Assembly (NCBI GenBank): GCA_024516155.1
Contig: JAJJXM010000034.1
Span: 124,001 to 188,000, forward strand
Source: Pyronema omphalodes
Lineage: Eukaryota > Ascomycota > Pezizomycetes > Pezizales > Pyronemataceae
DNA length: 64,000 bases
Direction of reading: 5' to 3'
Shown: one piece after another, positions 14,994-25,091 of the stretch
How the letters are laid out: each line of letters starts with the position of its first letter
How positions within the stretch are numbered: the stretch's first letter is position 1
Position numbers and translations under genes: made by a program
Notes under the pieces: model-generated
The model's input: only the letters and a program-made list of their open reading frames with translations
Databases searched by the model: none
What the model was told of the DNA's origin: nothing

Positions 14994-15021
14994 CGCCTGT
15001 CGCCTGTCGCCTGTCGCCTGT
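14994..15021. repeat. (CGCCTGT)4 tandem repeat
   Basis: Four perfect consecutive copies of the 7-mer CGCCTGT fill 14994-15021. It is far from any coding region and its GC content contrasts with the surrounding AT-rich DNA. Most likely it is a simple replication-slippage array. Confidence 0.9.
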
Positions 15022-18000
15022 GTGGTGGGATGGTGGGGTTATGGTGGTCTGTCTAGGTTAAAGTTCAGACGAATTTCAGTTATCGTTCCCAATAGATGAA
15101 TGGATGTCGGATGGATTCCCTATGTAGATGCTAACACCTATTTAGTCAAGGATGAGGATTGTGATGACACTGAATTTCCGGATGTTTTTTTAAAGCGAGG
15201 CTTGTGTAAAGAGGGAATCGGATTGGTTTTTTTTCTCCTATTTTATGTACAGTAGTTGAATTGAAGATTTAACGCGACTTGACTAGAAGAGAAGAGATTA
15301 TTGATTATTGATATGGATGATGGGTATGGTGGATGATACTCATCCGATATCGATAATCGTGTGTACTTTAGTTTAATAGGAATTATACTATTATTTATCC
15401 TTGATATGATGGTTATTGGGTTAGAATATATGGAATCTATATTTTACTTAGATATAATGAAGATGACAATAAATAGATGAGCCCCTCTCCCCATTTCACT
15501 TCTTTTCTGAACTCCATTCGTCTGCTGGGGGTAAAAGGAATTAGCATTAATGAATACCAGAACATCACAGAACCATATCATATCATATCAGCCTAGGATG
15601 ATATAACATGATAGTCATCCCATAAGCTATCAATTCACTCGGTTAATTTTACATAAGTGTTACACAGCATTAGATGTGGGTCTTGTTTTTTTCTTTTCAG
15701 TATCGAAATATCCACGGCGGTTTTTCGGAGCTTTACTATTGGCGATACTTGGCTTCTAGCGTTTTAAATAGTCCAAGTGGCTACTTGGCTGCTGCAAAGC
15801 AACATAACGGGTTGCGCTTCATACACAGGGCCTTGCTGACTGGCTTGATATTGACACCTACCCCACAAGTTACAGGCTTACACAACTCAAGTTGCCAGGG
15901 AATTAGATATTCTAACAGTAATAGTAAACTTACAAAGCTGCACAGTGTAAGGCACCGTTGCAACTTTCTTACTGCTAGTTGAATTGAAGATTAGACTTAT
16001 AGCATGCACAGAACAAGATAGATATATAGATTTCTTGTTCTCGTTTTCTTGGGATAGATTCATCGGGAAACGGTTTTAAGATCCTGATCAATGAATGCAT
16101 TATCAAGTAGTGGATTGGTGGACTCGTGGTTCGAGGCTTGTGATAGTATGTATCGACGTATCTTACTACTAGATTCCTTATTCATTATCAAATAGGAACT
16201 TGATTGGGTTCCCCGATGCAAGTCGATGGCGATCGGAGTTGTCAGGGGATTAGGGTTTGAACCCTGCATTCACGGATCATAAATAGGGTTGTTCTGATGC
16301 AGTATGCTTGGTTTTAGCTTTTAACTTCCAAGGGACTTTTACCTGACCTTGAGAGAGACTGTGTCTAACGGTGACCAGGTGAAAAAAGGTATTGTAATTC
16401 TAGGTCATCAGGTTATGTCCATAGAGACTGTGATCCATTGTATAAAGTTAATGTGATCTATCATTTCGCGATGAAGATCTTGAGGTAAGGCATGAGATGC
16501 ATTATGTCGATTTAACACTTGTAATAGTCGATGCTTTACGAGATATCTTTTTGTAGTCTGTATTTTAGAGGAGAGTTATCCTAGAAGTGTGGAGCAGGGT
16601 AGAGCTATGTATTGCAGCCATCCCCCACGTTTCTTCTGCAATGCTCGGTGCATCTTTCTATGTTAGCTGGGCAAGCCAATGAATGGTAATGTTGGTTTAT
16701 GCAGCCCAAAAGTTCAAGACATCATGATATCCGAGAAAGCCCTAATCTCTCGGAGGCTTTGAGGATTTCGACCCTTCAGAAATAGTAATGTAACCGGCGT
16801 GAAGAAATCCGATTTTCGATGCAGCAACAGGTAACACAAATTCAAAGCCCAAAATCTCGATGATTGCCGCAGAATTACCTAGATCTCGATACCTGCAGAC
16901 ATTCTGCGTGGGGGAAGACAGTAGCATTTCACAGCCAAAGACAGCGGAAAATTCCATACCCGATCTTCCTCGTACCATAAGCGACATGAGGATTCATCGA
17001 ATTTCAGCCAAGAAAAGCTAGACGCAGTAAGCAGCATTGCAGCATATGTAAAAACCACTGTCGACCGCCACGAGTTTACATGACTCATATGCATCTCATC
17101 CGCGGTGAAATCTGCATTCGCAGATCATCCGCGGGATAAATTCGCCATATTCTCCGTTTGTGTATGTAAAAAATCCTTTTAGTGGTAGTAGTCTGAATGA
17201 ATAGTCTTGTCTGCATGCAGTCTCAACCGCGAAAGCTAGCGATATCCACAGGGTGATAGCCAAGTAGCAACGCCAATCTGCGGTTCGTGTGTGGAGCTCA
17301 AAGATTCGCTGGTTGCGCGGTAAACGGCTGACCGGCGGTGGATTTGGTACAGTGAATGAGGCACAGACATGACGCGGAGCCGCCAGGCGGTAAGCAGTTC
17401 TAGGAAGATAGTCGGAGCTTGTTGAAAAAGTGTGGAGATAGTGTCTGTCTCTTTGACTTTGTGGCGGTTGTGAACTGGATGGACCTTGAAGAACTGTTGG
17501 GTTTATGGCTTCTGTGAACTGTTAAAGGGTCCGTGAGGGTCACCGTTGCTTTTGTTCTTGGAGATGGGTGATTGATTATGCTCTAGCGGTGGTGGTGGCG
17601 TTAGGGTTACAGAACCATGGTTTCGACTGGGGCTTGGGCTGCCTTAATAGTTGCCGGTCCATACACGTGGGACGTGTCACTTTTTCTTCCTTAACTTCAT
17701 TTACATTGGTGATAAAAAGACAGGGATCTAATAACATGCATTATCATCAACCGCAGTTTACCGCAGATTTGACGCTGTCATTACGATCACTATAAGATAG
17801 CGAAAATAGTAGCCGCTCCATTCAGAAGAATGAACCCCATGGCCAAGCATCCGTTATCTACAATACCCCATGAATATAAAACCGGCGTGATTCCAGTACT
17901 CTGTGTGATTCAAAAGCACAGTGTGCATTCCACCGGCAACCGTTTGGAAACCTATCCTAAAAACTGAGGCGAAAGCCTTCGATATTGGGGTACATCCCTA

Positions 18001-18057
18001 CGGTATCCCCTGTGTTTCACACTGGTATACTGGGATGATTCACAATAGTGAAACCCC

Positions 18058-18199
18058 ATGATTCACACCAAGCGCCTGAAACCCACCGGTATATGGATCC
18101 AAATCCCAACAATCATTGATGTGAATCAGTTACTTAACTTCCGCTGGGTTCCAGACCTTAATCGCTCCATGCTCTAGCCAGTATATTGGTGTGAATCAT
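18058..18199. repeat. 142-bp segment bounded by perfect 13-bp inverted repeats
   Basis: ATGATTCACACCA at 18058-18070 is the exact reverse complement of TGGTGTGAATCAT at 18187-18199. Related GATTCACA/TGTGAATC words occur nearby at about 18036 and 18119, so the neighbourhood is enriched in one short motif in both orientations. The size and termini suggest a MITE or a remnant of one. No clear target-site duplication is visible on the flanks, so excision or insertion history is unproven. Confidence 0.5.
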
Positions 18200-21100
18200 A
18201 TTAAGCTGACTATTGAATCATCAATCGTGGTCCTTTTTGAGTATAGTTTACTTTATTCTGTCCTTGTATTAAAAGTATTAAATTGATGAAATTCCCCGTC
18301 AATTTCACTACATACCTTATGAAAATCAAGTGAATCAGCACTTCATTTATTGGCCCTTCCCTATAGGGAATTCATACCATGATGGTCATTTCTTTGAGCC
18401 TTGGCGAGGGTGTTGTTTGTATGTTTATATGACTATTGAAAGGTATATTAGGCTGTGAAATTTTTAGACTGCTTCTCTGACAGCTCCTGTGTCCTTCAGA
18501 AGCTCCGACAACTACACTTTTTACTGGTCCTCTGGCATCTCTTACAGTATCTCTCCTGAGAATCTTAGCCGATCCCTTGCGTGGATATCATTAATCTCCA
18601 TTGTCCATAGCCTCCAAATCTGATAAGCATAGTCCTGTCGATTAAGCGCGAATCGTGGACGAATGTTGCTGCAAATTTGACAGTAGCTGGAAACTTGCCG
18701 GAAGAAATTAATTTCTAAGTTTGTATACAAAGAAATGGTGGATAGTCAAATGAGAAGAGTAAAAAAGAAGTGAAAACCTCCAGTTGGATTTACTCCATAC
18801 CGGTAGAAATAACAAAAGAAATCCAACTAACTGAAGTACCAAGTCACTGATTCTCTTCACATGTATTTGTCAGCTCGAGAGATCAAGTAAATAACGTGAC
18901 CGGTCCCATACAAACCACAGTAGTATGAATGTTAGATTGTATCACGGTCTAATAGCAATACCGAAATATTGCTTTGTCGAAGCCGATAGTTTTTATCGTA
19001 TCTCTATCTGTGACGCGAGCCAGAGATGTTGCAATAAAGAAAGTGGGCGCTGAAGACTGAGCGTATTAGCTTTGAAAGACATCTGATATGCACTGGCGAC
19101 TGTTTTTGAAAGACTATTGAGCAAATGTTCCGTTACAGTTTACAAATAATCTTTATGTAGACCAACTACACAGTTGTTACGAAGAAAGAGCAGTACTATT
19201 GTAAAATTCGGTGGCCAACACTGAGCGTGGCGCCGCATAACATTACGCCCACGAGTAGAGACACTACATAATATAAGCACAAATGAAGCTGTATATCAAA
19301 ATGTAGTCTTCGAACACTAAAATTATTTCAACGGTCGATTTATTCGCACATCTCTTGTATCTGTACTCATCGAGATCTAACATTGCATATATTTCTCCAG
19401 CAGCGATCAGTATGGCGTTGAGTTTTTAGGCTGGGGGTCAACCGTAATTCCTGTCTTACTAGCTATGAATTAGGGCTTCTGGTCACTTCTTTCTCCGACA
19501 GGGAGATATGTTTCACCCGATGTTTTATTTCACATACCATCACTCGTGATATCAGACAGCGGCGAATATTATGGCGTCGTGCGCTTTGACAACAGTTTCA
19601 GATCCTACATAAGTGACACATAGCTTTCTTGAAACCTATTAACCAATATCGGCTGTATATACTCAAGACAACATCAGGATACATAATGTGAATGATTCAA
19701 CCTGGGGGCAGGGATTTAAGAACCCCTAAGCACATAACAGAAATTTTATATGATGCTCCATAGCCAGCAAAGACATTTGGAAGCTTAACTAGAATATCTT
19801 CAAATGCGGACGGTATGTGAAATATAGAGAACTTCACTATCCTTCCGGAACAATCTGGACCGTTAGGGAGCTGTTGGGACTGTCAATGCTAAACGAGGGT
19901 AGGGCTGCCACCGTCCCCATATCAGTCCATTTGCAAACAGCGTCAGTTTCTTTCACCTCGCATTGCACAGGATGACAGTTTTAACTTCAACATAGCGAGA
20001 AGATATGCAGTGCAGAAGTGGTACAATTCCCGGATACGTTAAACTTTAGCGGTTGATGTACTGTGCTTCAAGTTATCACAGCCTCACAGTCTGTTGTGTG
20101 TTTTTACGAATCTCTTAAAATCGTGACATCTTTTTGGGGCCGGACTCGGCTGTCTGAAAAATACCCTAGAAGTCCAATATTAAGTCACACAAACTCGTGT
20201 AAAATCCAGAGTGGATCTTCAAGCCTCAGCTCTTCATTCATACTAGAAGACAAAATCGAGCATTGAAATTCAGACATCGATCCATATATCGATCGAAACT
20301 ACGGATTCTAACGCGCTTACTCTCATACCAGTTTATTCCAACTTATGCCATCTTTATCAACCAATTATGCATGCTATACATTGGACCATCTTACCCAAAA
20401 GCCGCAAAATAGGCAGCAAGAAGTTTGGTTATTATTTTATGTCTGCCAATCATGTGCCCTTTCAAGTTAACTGTTCTTTTTCGTTAAATTCTCATCCATG
20501 AACGAATGAAACACTCAGGCAGTATCGCAATCTTCAGAATGTTGTCTTGAATGGCAGAGCTTGACGGAATTTGAGGTGGGTGGGCCCGGTTAAATCGCGC
20601 GGAAGCCATGGAGACAGTTAGGCCAACTTTGATTGGTGCAGACGTTGTTAAGGCTGCAGACGTCACAGACGTCCCAAAAATGTTGTGACTGATCATGCAG
20701 GGAACATTCACTAGACGTCTTACTGACAATTTTGGTTCGTTAAATTGTCTTATATGTATTCTGTATAACACATCAATCTATGGTTATTCGCTATGGGCAA
20801 TTTTCGAAACCTATGGGCATATATCTGCAAGTGTACCCCCCACGTTACAACTGGTAATGATCTGATGGTATTTGAATTCCTATAGTCTTAGACATACCAT
20901 TCCCTACCAGCCTTTATGCACCGAATCATTTTATACACATCCAGAGTGTGGCCAACATGCGCTTCACAACGCTGGCGATTGCGGCTTTCTTGGCCATTGA
21001 TTCGATGAAGACTGGGATCCAATAGTTTGACGGTGAACCCGCGGCCGATCCAGATAGAAACCGTTAACCGCGGGTATAATCGATCCTGGGGGTTCCCAAT

Positions 21101-22183
21101 ATCTTCCTCCGTCAATAGGAAGCAATTTGGTTGGAGGTTTCAGGGCAAGACTAATGCAATAAGAGGCATAATATCCCACGTTATGCATGGCAACTCACAT
21201 CCGCAGTTGACGGGCGTTGCAGCCACAGTTGGTGTCCTTATGTTATGTGGGATAAACGACGTGCCCACTTTGCAGCTCTGCGAGTCCTCGGACCGCTTGA
21301 GACGCGATTAAAAGTAGTCGCAACCATACCATATGTATTTCCCCGTTTGTGCTCGTTACATACCCGCCTGTTATGCGGCACAGGCGACGGAACCGTAGAT
21401 CTTTTACATCCCGCCAATGCTAATCATTACGTCTGCACTCCTCCCGCAGGTCGTAAAAACTCCCCGTCGGAATTTATCGCAGTTCTTTAGTTGACTTGAA
21501 AGTTGTCCCAAATCAATAGCACTGTGATTAACGTTATAACTTCCTGCGGTTACCAGTGACCTACGCTTTAATCAAGCGGCAAACGCTCATAATTACTTTT
21601 GTGCGCTGCCGCAAACCACCGCGCTGCATCACAGATTCCAACGTTGCAAAGGGGTCCGGACTCCAGTTAACCACCACAACCGTTATTCCCGAGGGCTGCG
21701 GTGAACTACGTCCGTCTTCGTTGCATCTCACTTAGAGCACATTTTCAAGCGTAACAATGCTTACTCCAGGAACGTTATAATTGCCATATCTGTCATCGGA
21801 AAACGAGAATACATAGTAGTTTATCTATGCTCAAGACTGTAATCCCGGGCCCGTCATTAGCAGCGGGAATCTCAGATCTTGAGATCCATAGTAAGTAATA
21901 TAAATTTTGTGGCATCCCCAATGCTACTGCTCGACTCAAGTCGTTGTCAATTTGTGCAGCCTGCAAAATAATGCCTAGTATAGACGAAGCCTCCACGGCT
22001 GCAATGGCCGATGGTTTAGATATATAAGGCTAAAGGGTCCGGTAGGTAGTTCAATATAAATACAGGAATATTTTATCCTCAGTCATTCTGAAATCTAAGA
22101 TGAGCCCTCGACTCTTTTTCTTTTCTATGTTATAGTTGCTATATGAAACTTGGACACTTGTTCAACATGGGTGCCACATCTAC

Positions 22184-22326
22184 GGGTTTCGGAAGCGGCC
22201 AAAATTTAACAATTCGACAATCGTGGAATATCACCTAATATCCTGTATTTGTCCGTATAAGTGCTGAATTTTAGAGTCCTATTCCATGATCGTCAAATTG
22301 TTGGATTTTGGCCGTTTTCAAATTCC
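22184..22326. repeat. imperfect 47-bp inverted repeat with mostly transition differences
   Basis: The left arm (22184-22230) pairs with the reverse complement of the right arm (22280-22326) at 37 of 47 positions without gaps, around a 49-bp loop. Shared blocks include CGGCCAAAAT and TGGAATA. By eye, nine of the ten differences are C/T or G/A transitions. This fits an old foldback or MITE-like element that decayed by cytosine deamination; it does not encode a protein. Confidence 0.6.
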
Positions 22327-22501
22327 ATACACGTCCTTATTCCTCTTTCGTACCGACAAAAAAAAGGCAATGATCAATGATTGCTTCTTGTTATCTGATA
22401 TCTCGTATACTTCTTAATGTTATTCGTGACCATGGCCCACTAGAATCACCGGGAAATCGTGAAGAGTTACCATCTAGTCATGAGACATCAATCGTACAAT
22501 C

Positions 22502-22566
22502 GGTACTAAGTCGAAATTTTAGGCCTCATGTGACGTAAACCGGCTTCTCAAATTCGACTTAGTGCC
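22502..22566. repeat. short inverted repeat around GGTACTAAGTCGAA
   Basis: GGTACTAAGTCGAAATTT at 22502-22519 is matched by the inverted AAATTCGACTTAGTGCC at 22550-22566 with one transition and one single-base gap. A third partial copy, GGTACTAAGC, lies at about 22617. The arms are too short to assign to a transposon family; the set probably belongs to the same decayed repeat landscape as its neighbours. Confidence 0.45.
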
Positions 22567-23012
22567 ATCAATTTCACCATCTGCTCTTAAGTACTTAGCT
22601 CATGGATTAAATTGGTACTAAGCGTAGAGTTTGGTGTATCAAAGGTTTAACCATACAACCCGACGCCTGTGGTGCGCGGCGCGGCGCCCATTACATTGAG
22701 ATGGATTGGCGTTTAAATGTATACAACGGTAGAGTAGTCTATTGCAATTAACATATTACCTAGCATATATTTTTCCTCCGATAGAAATTGTGGTGATCCA
22801 AATTATTCGCAACTTACATAATGCCCATAATGCTTCACCAGAATTAATTCCAAGATTTCATTATATACAGATATAATGTACTCTGGAAAAATAAAAGGTT
22901 AAGAAGAGTGATTCCGATGAGTTTTGGTGATCTCAGATGAGAAAGGGAAATGCTGTGAGAATCTCTCTAAGAATACATGTATTGAAAGAATGAAATAAAG
23001 GTGCTCTAGTTA

Positions 23013-23920
23013 CAGAGTTCGGCACGGTCTGTCCAGGGCGGCGAACCGGACGGGACCGGAGGTCCCGTCTGCAAACTCAAAAAGACCGGACGGGACGGCG
23101 GGTGACGGCAGGACCGTGGGTTTCGGGTGAGTTAGTTTGTAGATGGCGGTTTGGTTCAAGTTTACCAGACATTATGGACTGCAGCAGCGACGTCTTCAGC
23201 ACTGTAGTAGATGAACCCTCCATGCTACACTTTAGTAAAACTTTTACACCCCACTGCAGGTGCACACTCCACCCAGCAATAGTTTGACTGCCTAGGGTAG
23301 CTTGATATTATTTTTATTTCTTAGTAAAGTACGATTCCGCTATAAATATTTCCTCTGTCTTTCATATTCCATCTTCTATTTTTCCATCTTCTACCTGCAA
23401 GAATTTTCCACTTCTTTCATTGCCGTGTAAGCCGAACATCAATAGCCATCACTCAATTCCCAGCAGAGCAGGAATATGCCAAAGTTCTCATCGCCGTCCT
23501 CTACATCTGTTACGTCCAGGAGCAGAGCACACTGCCTGTCCTCTCAAGAGTCGTTTCCATGCGAGAAGGCTGTGGAAAGATGCATTTTAGTGGGGGGGGG
23601 GGGGGGGGGGGGGGAGAAGGAGCATTGTTATTCATCAGTATAGTTTTTGTCTTTGCAAGAAATTCTATATATCTGACTTTAATTCGTGCAATGCATCGAG
23701 ATTCTCTGAGCAAAACACCATAAGCCGTAGTAAAAAAACCGCCGGTTACGAGTGACCGGTAGTGACGCTAGTCGTGGTCACCCACCGTCACCCGCGGTCC
23801 GTCCCGTCCATGGTGCCTCCAGGACGGCCGGCCCTGGTTCTACTTTAGGACGCGACTGCGAGTGACAGTCCGGTCCCGTCCACAGCCAGAACGGAACCAG
23901 ACGGACCGTGCCGAACTCTG
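23013..23920. mobile_element. non-autonomous hAT-like DNA transposon (908 bp)
   Basis: The termini are inverted: CAGAGTTCGGCACGGTC at the left end (23013-23029) is perfectly repeated in inverse at the right end (23904-23920), and similarity continues patchily inwards with shared GGACGGGACCGG blocks. The ends begin with CAG, as in many hAT elements. The eight bases outside each end are TCTAGTTA (23005-23012) and TCTGGCGA (23921-23928); five of eight match and two of the three differences are transitions, which suggests a decayed 8-bp target duplication. The subterminal 100-180 bp are GC-rich, in sharp contrast to the AT-rich flanks and middle. No transposase frame is present. A G23 run lies inside at 23592-23614. 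The superfamily call is an inference from termini and duplication length. Confidence 0.65.
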
Positions 23921-24531
23921 TCTGGCGAAGAGACGAAAAGGACATAGGCTGGAAGAGGCGCTATTCAAGACTGGCATCGATCTTATTCAATGAGAAGAAA
24001 ACTATGGGATGAAACTTACAATTTTGAGAATTCCAGTGAAGGGTGCTGTTGAATACTTTGAAAATTTATTTAGTTCAAGTGGGGAAATATTACCATTTGC
24101 TTCATACCTGGCGCTCGATAAAACTCGGAAACCATAAGACGGTGATAGGCAAGATAGTCGGCGGGTTGGACCGCAACGTGCTTTTTTTTTTTTTTTTTTT
24201 TTTTTTTGATTCATTCCCATTTCCTGTGTACAGTGAGCTTTTGATAAAAGGCAGAGGGTGTCTCATTTGATGTCTATAAGGCAATGAATGGAATGTATCA
24301 TGGGAGGAGATGAGGATTTCATATCCAAACCGAGTGCATGTCGCATAACAAATTCGGATTATGCCAAAAAAATAAAACACTTTGATACCATTAAGTCTGT
24401 CAATTCAATATTCCGAGTATAGAATCCGATTTTCAAATCTCGTTTTCTGACCTTGCACATTAAAACCGGACTCTCTTGTCCACATACCTCTCAGTCCATC
24501 ACTATCTTCACCACTAACACCACAAATAACC

Positions 24532-24936
24532 ATGCAAGCCTACCCAGGAGACCTCCTAAATTTCATCGATCTACGCGAGCGCAAAGCCGACTACCTAGGC
24601 CTCGAGTGGTCCACACGCACAACCTTCGATCCTGATAGCGAGGGCTACATCTGCGGCACATGCAATGACAGCGAAGAATGGACATCTACCGAGCAGTCTG
24701 AACGACGCAAGCAAATACGCAATCATGGATGCATGATCAAGCCGAACGCAGCGGATTTGGCGTTTATCTATGAGAAAAATGGTCGGCTATGTACGAGCCT
24801 CAGGGATGCTGCATGGGCGGAAATAAATCAGGAGAGAGCCGCTATGAAGGACGAGTTTGGGCCCGAGGGAGATCAGAGAAGTAGATGGGTCATTGTCTGG
24901 TATACGGATAATCCGCTTGATCCTCCTGATGAGTGA
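24532..24936 (+). CDS. small intronless protein with a C2HC-type metal-binding motif
   Basis: This 134-residue frame has a good start context (ATAACCATGC) preceded by a C/T-rich leader, and its base composition is clearly more GC-rich and codon-structured than the AT-rich surroundings. I do not recognise the family. A possible zinc site is formed by Cys41, Cys44, His65 and Cys67 (CGTC, then NHGC), loosely like single C2HC fingers. The rest is acidic and soluble, with an aromatic WVIVWYTDNP stretch near the end and no signal peptide or membrane segment. It is followed 84 bases downstream by a tRNA gene on the other strand. It could be a lineage-specific gene or a domesticated fragment; the reading frame looks real, but expression is unproven. 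Confidence 0.6.
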   Translation: MQAYPGDLLNFIDLRERKADYLGLEWSTRTTFDPDSEGYICGTCNDSEEWTSTEQSERRKQIRNHGCMIKPNAADLAFIYEKNGRLCTSLRDAAWAEINQERAAMKDEFGPEGDQRSRWVIVWYTDNPLDPPDE

Positions 24937-25006
24937 TGGGAGAGACATAGGGGAGGTGATAGCTCACGCAAATCGGAAACATTATTTTTTCGGAAAAAAA
25001 AAGGGC

Positions 25007-25012
25007 AAAAAA
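25007..25012 (-). terminator. RNA polymerase III terminator of tRNA-Arg
   Basis: On the minus strand a run of six T follows the tRNA 3' end after seven bases, and a second T9 run lies a few bases further. This is the normal Pol III termination signal. Confidence 0.8.
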
Positions 25013-25019
25013 TGAAATG

Positions 25020-25091
25020 TGACCACAGCAGGGATCGAACCTGCAATCTCTTGATTCGTAGTCAAGCGCCTTGCCATTGGGCCATGCGGCC
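25020..25091 (-). tRNA. tRNA-Arg (anticodon ACG)
   Basis: The minus strand folds into a complete cloverleaf of 72 nt. The acceptor stem pairs GGCCGCA with UGUGGUC (two G-U pairs), the D arm is GCC...GGC, and the anticodon stem CUUGA/UCAAG closes the loop CUACGAA, so the anticodon is ACG and reads CGN arginine codons after A-to-I editing. The T arm is GCAGG-UUCGAUC-CCUGC and the discriminator base is A. There is no intron and, as usual in eukaryotes, CCA is not encoded. The T-arm sequence serves as B box. Confidence 0.95.

Larger units (their letters stand above)
13985..24531. other. 10.5-kb gene desert with decayed repeats
   Basis: After the ARF1 3' flank I find no defensible gene until 24532. 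The region carries a (CGCCTGT)4 array, several inverted repeats (about 18.06-18.20, 22.18-22.33 and 22.50-22.57 kb), a hAT-like non-autonomous element at 23.0-23.9 kb and a T26 run at 24182-24207, each listed or noted separately. Open frames are short and scattered on both strands. An arrangement of this kind is typical of transposon-derived intergenic DNA that has lost its coding parts. Confidence 0.6.

Noticed and set aside
16240..16290. GGGTTTGAACCC-like sequence resembling a tRNA T arm.
   Set aside because: No anticodon stem, D arm or acceptor pairing could be drawn on either strand.
16879..17094. Minus-strand frame with a hydrophobic N-terminus that could be another small secreted protein, with a possible CAG/GTATCG donor.
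   Set aside because: No second exon with a matching acceptor, stop and cysteine pattern could be built, and the region lacks a convincing leader.
23510..23713. Polyproline frame on the minus strand.
   Set aside because: It is only the translation of the G23 run inside the hAT-like element.
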